From Spirochaetaceae bacterium (GTDB taxonomy: Bacteria; Spirochaetota; Spirochaetia; Treponematales; Breznakiellaceae): a stretch of 16,292 bases of DNA. Below, in pieces: positions 13,163-16,292 of this stretch (within the stretch, counting starts at the first letter, position 1; each line of letters begins with the position of its first letter). A program made the translations under genes and the position numbers. The stretch is taken from the NCBI GenBank assembly GCA_031258615.1, contig JAIRMP010000074.1, forward strand, positions 1 through 16,292. Direction: 5' to 3'. The notes beneath the pieces are model-generated. The model saw only the letters and a program-made list of their open reading frames with translations. It searched no databases and was not told the DNA's origin.

Positions 13163-13192
13163 TTGCGCGTATTCTTCCCGCAAATTTTATAA
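13163..13192 (+). promoter_or_regulatory. Possible promoter of the radical SAM-glycosyltransferase operon
   Basis: TTGCGC (13163-13168), 18-bp spacer, TTATAA (13187-13192). The -10 lies in a short tandem duplication TTTATAAGTAC/TTTATAAGTGC (13186-13207). An AGGAG ribosome-binding site follows at 13210-13214. The -35 is weak. Confidence 0.35.
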
Positions 13193-13223
13193 GTACTTTA
13201 TAAGTGCATAGGAGTATTTTACG

Positions 13224-14432
13224 ATGAAAGAGAAAAGATCGGGGAGCTCGTTTAACTCCCTGCGCGGTGAACGAAAGCTGGAATCGGTATTCCTGTTTAC
13301 CACCGGCAAATGCAACGCGAAATGCGCGATGTGTTTTTACGCGGATGACATGGAAAAAAAGGCCGCGGATCTGTCATTCGATGAAATAAAAAAACTGTCC
13401 GAATCCGCCGGGCGTTTCAACCGACTTTGGCTGTCCGGCGGCGAGCCTACGCTCCGTGAAGACCTGCCTGAAATTATCGAAATGTTCTACAGGAACAACG
13501 GTATCAAGGACATTAACTTTCCGTCAAACGGCATTAAAACCGATCTGCTTGTCGGCTGGCTGAAACGCATACGAAAGAACTGTCCTGCCTGCAACGTTTC
13601 GATCAGCATATCCTTCGACGGTTTTGGCGAAACGCATGACAGACAGCGCGGCGTGGCAAGTTTTTACAAGGCCGCCGAAACCCTGAAAAAGATAGACGAC
13701 AACTTCAGGGACGATGGCAGGGTGATAAAAAATATTGCCACCGTGATCACGAAGTATAACGTGGCGGAACTGCTGGATTTTGTCATGTGGGTGTACGGGC
13801 GCTTCAACGTTTCTACCCATACGATAGAGGCGGCGCGCGGGATAACACGCGAGGACGGCGTAAAGGTTGTTACGGAAAAGTCCCTTCGCGAGATTCAGGA
13901 CGCGCTCGCGCCCTACTATTTATTGTACGCCAAGCGTATAGGCGAGGGCATGAACGCGGTGGGGAGGGGGCTCACCGAGTTTTTTTACGTGGGGCTGATG
14001 CGCGCGATGTACAACATACGCGCCCAAAATATTGACAAGCCCACCTGCTGGAACATGGACTGCACGGCGGGCGAGACCACGCTTGTGCTGGACTACGACG
14101 GGCGTTTCCGCGCCTGCGAACTCCGCGAGCCAATCGGCAACGTAAAGGATTACGGTTATGACATCCGGAAAATCATGCAAAGCGAGGCAATGAAGGCCGA
14201 GGTTGACGCGATAGGGCACGGGTACAAGGCAAACTGCTGGTGTACCCACGGCTGCTGGATAATGTCGTCCATAGTGTTCAACCCGCTCAAGATGCTGTCA
14301 AAGCTGTTTGCCGCCAACAGGGAAACCAGGAAGCTTAACCGCTCGATGGAGATAAACGAAGCCATCCTTGCCGGTCTTGAAGAAAAGTACGCTCTGGACC
14401 GAGGCAAACTAAGGGAATTGGGAGTTTTATGA
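13224..14432 (+). CDS. Radical SAM protein with SPASM/twitch-like C-terminal cysteines
   Basis: The 402-aa cytosolic enzyme carries the radical SAM cluster motif CNAKCAMC (C30, C34, C37), then GGEPTLREDL (72-81, SAM-binding GGE), a beta/alpha barrel with FPSNGI (99-104) and SISFDGFGETHDRQRG (128-143). The C-terminal region has C275, C280, C298 (in DYDGRFRACELREPIGN) and a cluster NCWCTHGCW (C338, C340, C344), a pattern like SPASM/twitch domains that bind an extra Fe-S cluster in MoaA/PqqE/anSME-type enzymes. Radical SAM-SPASM proteins modify peptides, proteins or other biomolecules; the substrate here is unknown. ATG 13224 has AGGAG nine bases upstream. Its stop overlaps the start of the glycosyltransferase by four bases (ATGA), so the two are coupled and likely act on one pathway. 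No small precursor-peptide gene is obvious upstream. Confidence 0.93.
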   Translation: MKEKRSGSSFNSLRGERKLESVFLFTTGKCNAKCAMCFYADDMEKKAADLSFDEIKKLSESAGRFNRLWLSGGEPTLREDLPEIIEMFYRNNGIKDINFPSNGIKTDLLVGWLKRIRKNCPACNVSISISFDGFGETHDRQRGVASFYKAAETLKKIDDNFRDDGRVIKNIATVITKYNVAELLDFVMWVYGRFNVSTHTIEAARGITREDGVKVVTEKSLREIQDALAPYYLLYAKRIGEGMNAVGRGLTEFFYVGLMRAMYNIRAQNIDKPTCWNMDCTAGETTLVLDYDGRFRACELREPIGNVKDYGYDIRKIMQSEAMKAEVDAIGHGYKANCWCTHGCWIMSSIVFNPLKMLSKLFAANRETRKLNRSMEINEAILAGLEEKYALDRGKLRELGVL

Positions 14433-15649
14433 AAATACTTCTTGTAACACGCGGCTCGCAGGGGGATATTTACCCTTACCTGCGGCTGGCGAAGGAACTC
14501 GCGGCGCGTTCCCACGCCGTTACACTTAATCTGCCCAAAGCTTTTGAGAAGTACGCCAGGGATGCGGGGCTTAACTACACGATTCAGGGGCAGGACGACA
14601 TAAGCGGCATGATGGAAAACGAGCTTGACACGAAGGAGCTTTTGGACTGGACGCATCGCGTGATCGACAATCAATTCAGGGAGTTGATACCGCAGCTGCG
14701 GGAACACGATATACTGGTGGCCTCGAACACCGAATTCGCGGCGCCCAGCATCGCGGAATACCTTGAAAAGCCGTATATCCGCACCGCTTACGGCCCGTTC
14801 ATACCGAGCCGCGTTATACCGCCTCCCGTCTTTCCGTGGCCCAGACCTCATCCTGTGTTGAGGCCCGCCCTATTGTGGGCGCTGTTGAACGGCGGCCTCA
14901 ACCTGATGGTAAAGAAAACGCTAAACAGGCATCGCGCCGCGCTCGGAATGCCGCCTATACGGGATCAGGCGAAGCACGCCCCGGAAAAATCGTTCAATTA
15001 CCTCATGTACAGCCCTTCTTTGGGATCCGTTGACCCGGAATGGCCTTACAAATGGGCGATAGGCGGCTATATTTTTAACGATGATATGTCTTATGACGAG
15101 AATATTTACCGGAATTTCACCGATTTTATGGAAAAAGACGGCAAGAAGACGGTTTTTTTTACGCTTGGGAGTTGCAACGCCAACGATCATGAACGTTTTG
15201 CGGAAAAACTGTTTGCCGTGTGCAGGACGCACGGCTATAAGCTGGTAATAGGCTCAGGCTGGTGCAAGCTGGGTTCCATACTTCCGCGCCACGATGACCT
15301 GTTTCTGTTGGACTCGGTACTTCCGCACAAATTGGTGTTTCCGCGCTGTTCCGCGATAATTCACCACGGCGGAATAGGCACAACGCACAGCGCGGCCCGC
15401 TCCGGCAGGCCGCAGATGATTCAGCCGCTGTTCCTTGACCAGTGGTATTGGGCGGAGCAGACGAGAAAGCTGGGGGTCGGACCGGGCAAGATAGACATGA
15501 AGAGATGCGGGTACGCCCAGTTTGAACGGAAAGTGCTTGACCTGGTAAACAACGAGAACTACGCGCGGGAGGCCGCAGCCTTGGGCGAAAAGATTCGCGG
15601 CGAAAACGGCCTTGAAAACGCCTGTAAGCAGATAGAAGCCGGCGCATAA
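14429..15649 (+). CDS. GT1-family (UGT/sterol-glucosyltransferase-like) glycosyltransferase
   Basis: This 406-aa GT-B fold enzyme transfers a sugar from a nucleotide-sugar donor. The N-terminal acceptor domain starts MKILLVTRGSQGDIYPYLRLAKEL (1-24), typical of the GT28-N/UGT group that includes sterol glucosyltransferases and antibiotic glycosyltransferases. The C-terminal donor domain carries VLPHKLVFPRCSAIIHHGG (298-315), then IGTTHSAARSGRP (316-328), and the sugar-contacting D337-Q338 in FLDQWYWAEQTRKLGVG. No signal peptide or membrane span is obvious; the PPPVFPWPRPHPVLRPALLWALL segment (131-153) may be membrane-associated. It starts at ATG 14429 inside the radical SAM stop (ATGA), with GGGAG just upstream. 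Lipid or hopanoid/sterol-like glycosylation is a guess from the family; the acceptor cannot be read from sequence. Confidence 0.93.
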   Translation: MKILLVTRGSQGDIYPYLRLAKELAARSHAVTLNLPKAFEKYARDAGLNYTIQGQDDISGMMENELDTKELLDWTHRVIDNQFRELIPQLREHDILVASNTEFAAPSIAEYLEKPYIRTAYGPFIPSRVIPPPVFPWPRPHPVLRPALLWALLNGGLNLMVKKTLNRHRAALGMPPIRDQAKHAPEKSFNYLMYSPSLGSVDPEWPYKWAIGGYIFNDDMSYDENIYRNFTDFMEKDGKKTVFFTLGSCNANDHERFAEKLFAVCRTHGYKLVIGSGWCKLGSILPRHDDLFLLDSVLPHKLVFPRCSAIIHHGGIGTTHSAARSGRPQMIQPLFLDQWYWAEQTRKLGVGPGKIDMKRCGYAQFERKVLDLVNNENYAREAAALGEKIRGENGLENACKQIEAGA

Positions 15650-15710
15650 CATACCCCAATATATCTGTTAGAAGCTATAGAAGTAACCGTTTGCTGCCTC
15701 TTGATGGTTT

Positions 15711-15783
15711 TGAGCCGCCCGGAGATCGAATCCAGGACCCACGCCTTAAAAGGGCGTTGCTCTACCGACTGAGCTAGCGGCCC
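15711..15783 (-). tRNA. tRNA-Lys (anticodon TTT)
   Basis: On the minus strand: acceptor GGGCCGC/GCGGCTC (one G-T pair), D arm GCTC-AGTCGGTA-GAGC, anticodon arm ACGCC-CTTTTAA-GGCGT, variable GGGTC, T arm CTGGA-TTCGATC-TCCGG, discriminator A. Anticodon TTT reads AAA/AAG. CCA is not encoded. It is convergent with the glycosyltransferase gene, and I see no hairpin terminator in the 61 bases between them. Confidence 0.96.
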
Positions 15784-15787
15784 GTAC

Positions 15788-15819
15788 AATCATACGCCGC
15801 AATGCTGCGGCGTATGATT
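15788..15819. promoter_or_regulatory. 14-bp perfect inverted repeat just upstream of tRNA-Lys
   Basis: AATCATACGCCGCA (15788-15801) and its exact reverse complement (15806-15819) flank a 4-nt loop. The repeat ends 4 bases from the tRNA 5' end and covers the predicted transcription start (about 15814). It could be an operator or a structured 5' leader. No T-run directly follows in either direction, so it is not an ordinary terminator. Confidence 0.8.
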
Positions 15820-15820
15820 C

Positions 15821-15850
15821 AGCATAACATATTTTTTAAAAAAAGGTCAA
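15821..15850 (-). promoter_or_regulatory. Promoter of tRNA-Lys
   Basis: On the minus strand: TTGACC (15850-15845), 18-bp spacer made of a T7/A6 tract plus five bases, and TATGCT (15826-15821). The predicted start falls inside the adjacent inverted repeat. Confidence 0.6.
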
Positions 15851-16292
15851 CTACCCGATCCGGTACGGGAAGTATACGATTTTTCCTTCCCGAATATCGT
15901 TATATGGCGGGATTGGTAAGTATTCAGTCGAGGGGAAAAGCTGGTAAATTTGCGCGAATTTGCACGAATTCATTGCACGAATTCATTTGACATAACGGTA
16001 AAAACAGGAACAGTTTACAGCCCAAATCTCAGGCGGCGGCAAGAACGAAACCGCAGTCTGGTCGTTGCAGGGATCGTCCGGCGGCGGGAGGCAGAGCAGG
16101 TGTACCGGAGCATAGTCCCGCCGATTGACGGCATAAGAAGCGTTTTACCTGTATAACAAGCCCGAACTGCGGCAAAATGCCACGGAAAATATATCGTTGG
16201 CGAGGAAATTATCGTTCCGGCTGTTTCCGGCGCCAAGCCCGCTACTGCGGGCGCGGCGTATACAGTCTTGTTAGGCAAAATCCGCTACGCGG
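15851..16292. other. Gene-poor right end of the window
   Basis: I see no supportable gene. A short sequence TTGC(A/G)CGAATT occurs three times at 15950-15983, with a 13-bp tandem copy (GCACGAATTCATT), followed by a consensus-like TTGACA at 15987-15992 without a good -10. From about 16157 one plus frame stays open to the window end and reads KYIVGEEIIVPAVSGAKPAT, which looks protein-like, but it has no start codon and follows a TAA at 16154-16156. It may be a decayed fragment. Short frames on both strands here lack family signatures. Confidence 0.5.

Noticed and set aside
13141..13180. Terminator hairpin between the exported protein and the radical SAM gene
   Set aside because: GGAAGA and TCTTCC arms are present, but pairing around them is imperfect, the loop is long and no T-run follows.
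16015..16278. 87-codon minus-strand ORF
   Set aside because: It has a TTG start without a ribosome-binding site, and an Arg-rich C-terminus typical of antisense noise.

Overview
The window looks like chromosomal DNA from a free-living or gut-associated treponeme (Spirochaetota). I infer this from the moderate GC content, the SGNH and biotin-ligase sequence styles, a two-domain cyclic-nucleotide-binding protein without a DNA-binding domain, a spirochaete-sized (about 840 aa) HrpA-like helicase, and abundant short palindromic repeats. A host-restricted species such as T. pallidum is unlikely, because a complete folate (pterin) operon is present. The genus assignment is inference; no rRNA lies in the window.

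Left part (1-2600, genes on the minus strand). radA (DNA repair) lies downstream of an unrelated small lipoprotein gene, which has its own promoter and a strong intrinsic terminator. The 333 bases beyond radA hold no gene, only perfect short palindromes and one end of a dispersed repeat.

Repeat island (2600-3460). A transposase C-terminal remnant is followed by 15 contiguous copies of a 23-bp unit. Each full unit carries two GATC sites about one helical turn apart. Two partial duplications of nested palindromes follow.

Middle (3500-7690). An ATC-hydrolase-like gene and birA form a tight plus-strand pair. They are followed by an SGNH-hydrolase pseudogene (one frameshift plus C-terminal truncation). 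Next is the minus-strand operon folE-folP-folB-folK, covering GTP to 6-hydroxymethyl-dihydropterin diphosphate and on to dihydropteroate, except for the dihydroneopterin triphosphate dephosphorylation step. A 152-bp MITE-like palindromic element separates the operon from the next gene.

Right part (8020-15650, plus strand). The order is a DEAH-box helicase (hrpA-like) with a terminator, a degenerate SDR-fold protein, tRNA-Arg(CCT), a double cyclic-nucleotide-binding protein just behind the tRNA, an exported protein coupled to it, then a radical SAM/SPASM-like protein translationally coupled to a GT1-type glycosyltransferase. A minus-strand tRNA-Lys(TTT) follows, with a 14-bp perfect inverted repeat across its predicted transcription start. 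The last approximately 440 bases contain no gene I can support.

The most unusual signals are the GATC-phased 23-bp array, the recurrent palindrome families with conserved stems and variable loops, the radical SAM-glycosyltransferase pair, and a pattern in which three genes without Shine-Dalgarno sequences have a -10 box only 6-8 nt before the start codon (possible leaderless transcripts). I did not find a complete, clearly recognisable new defence or mobile system.
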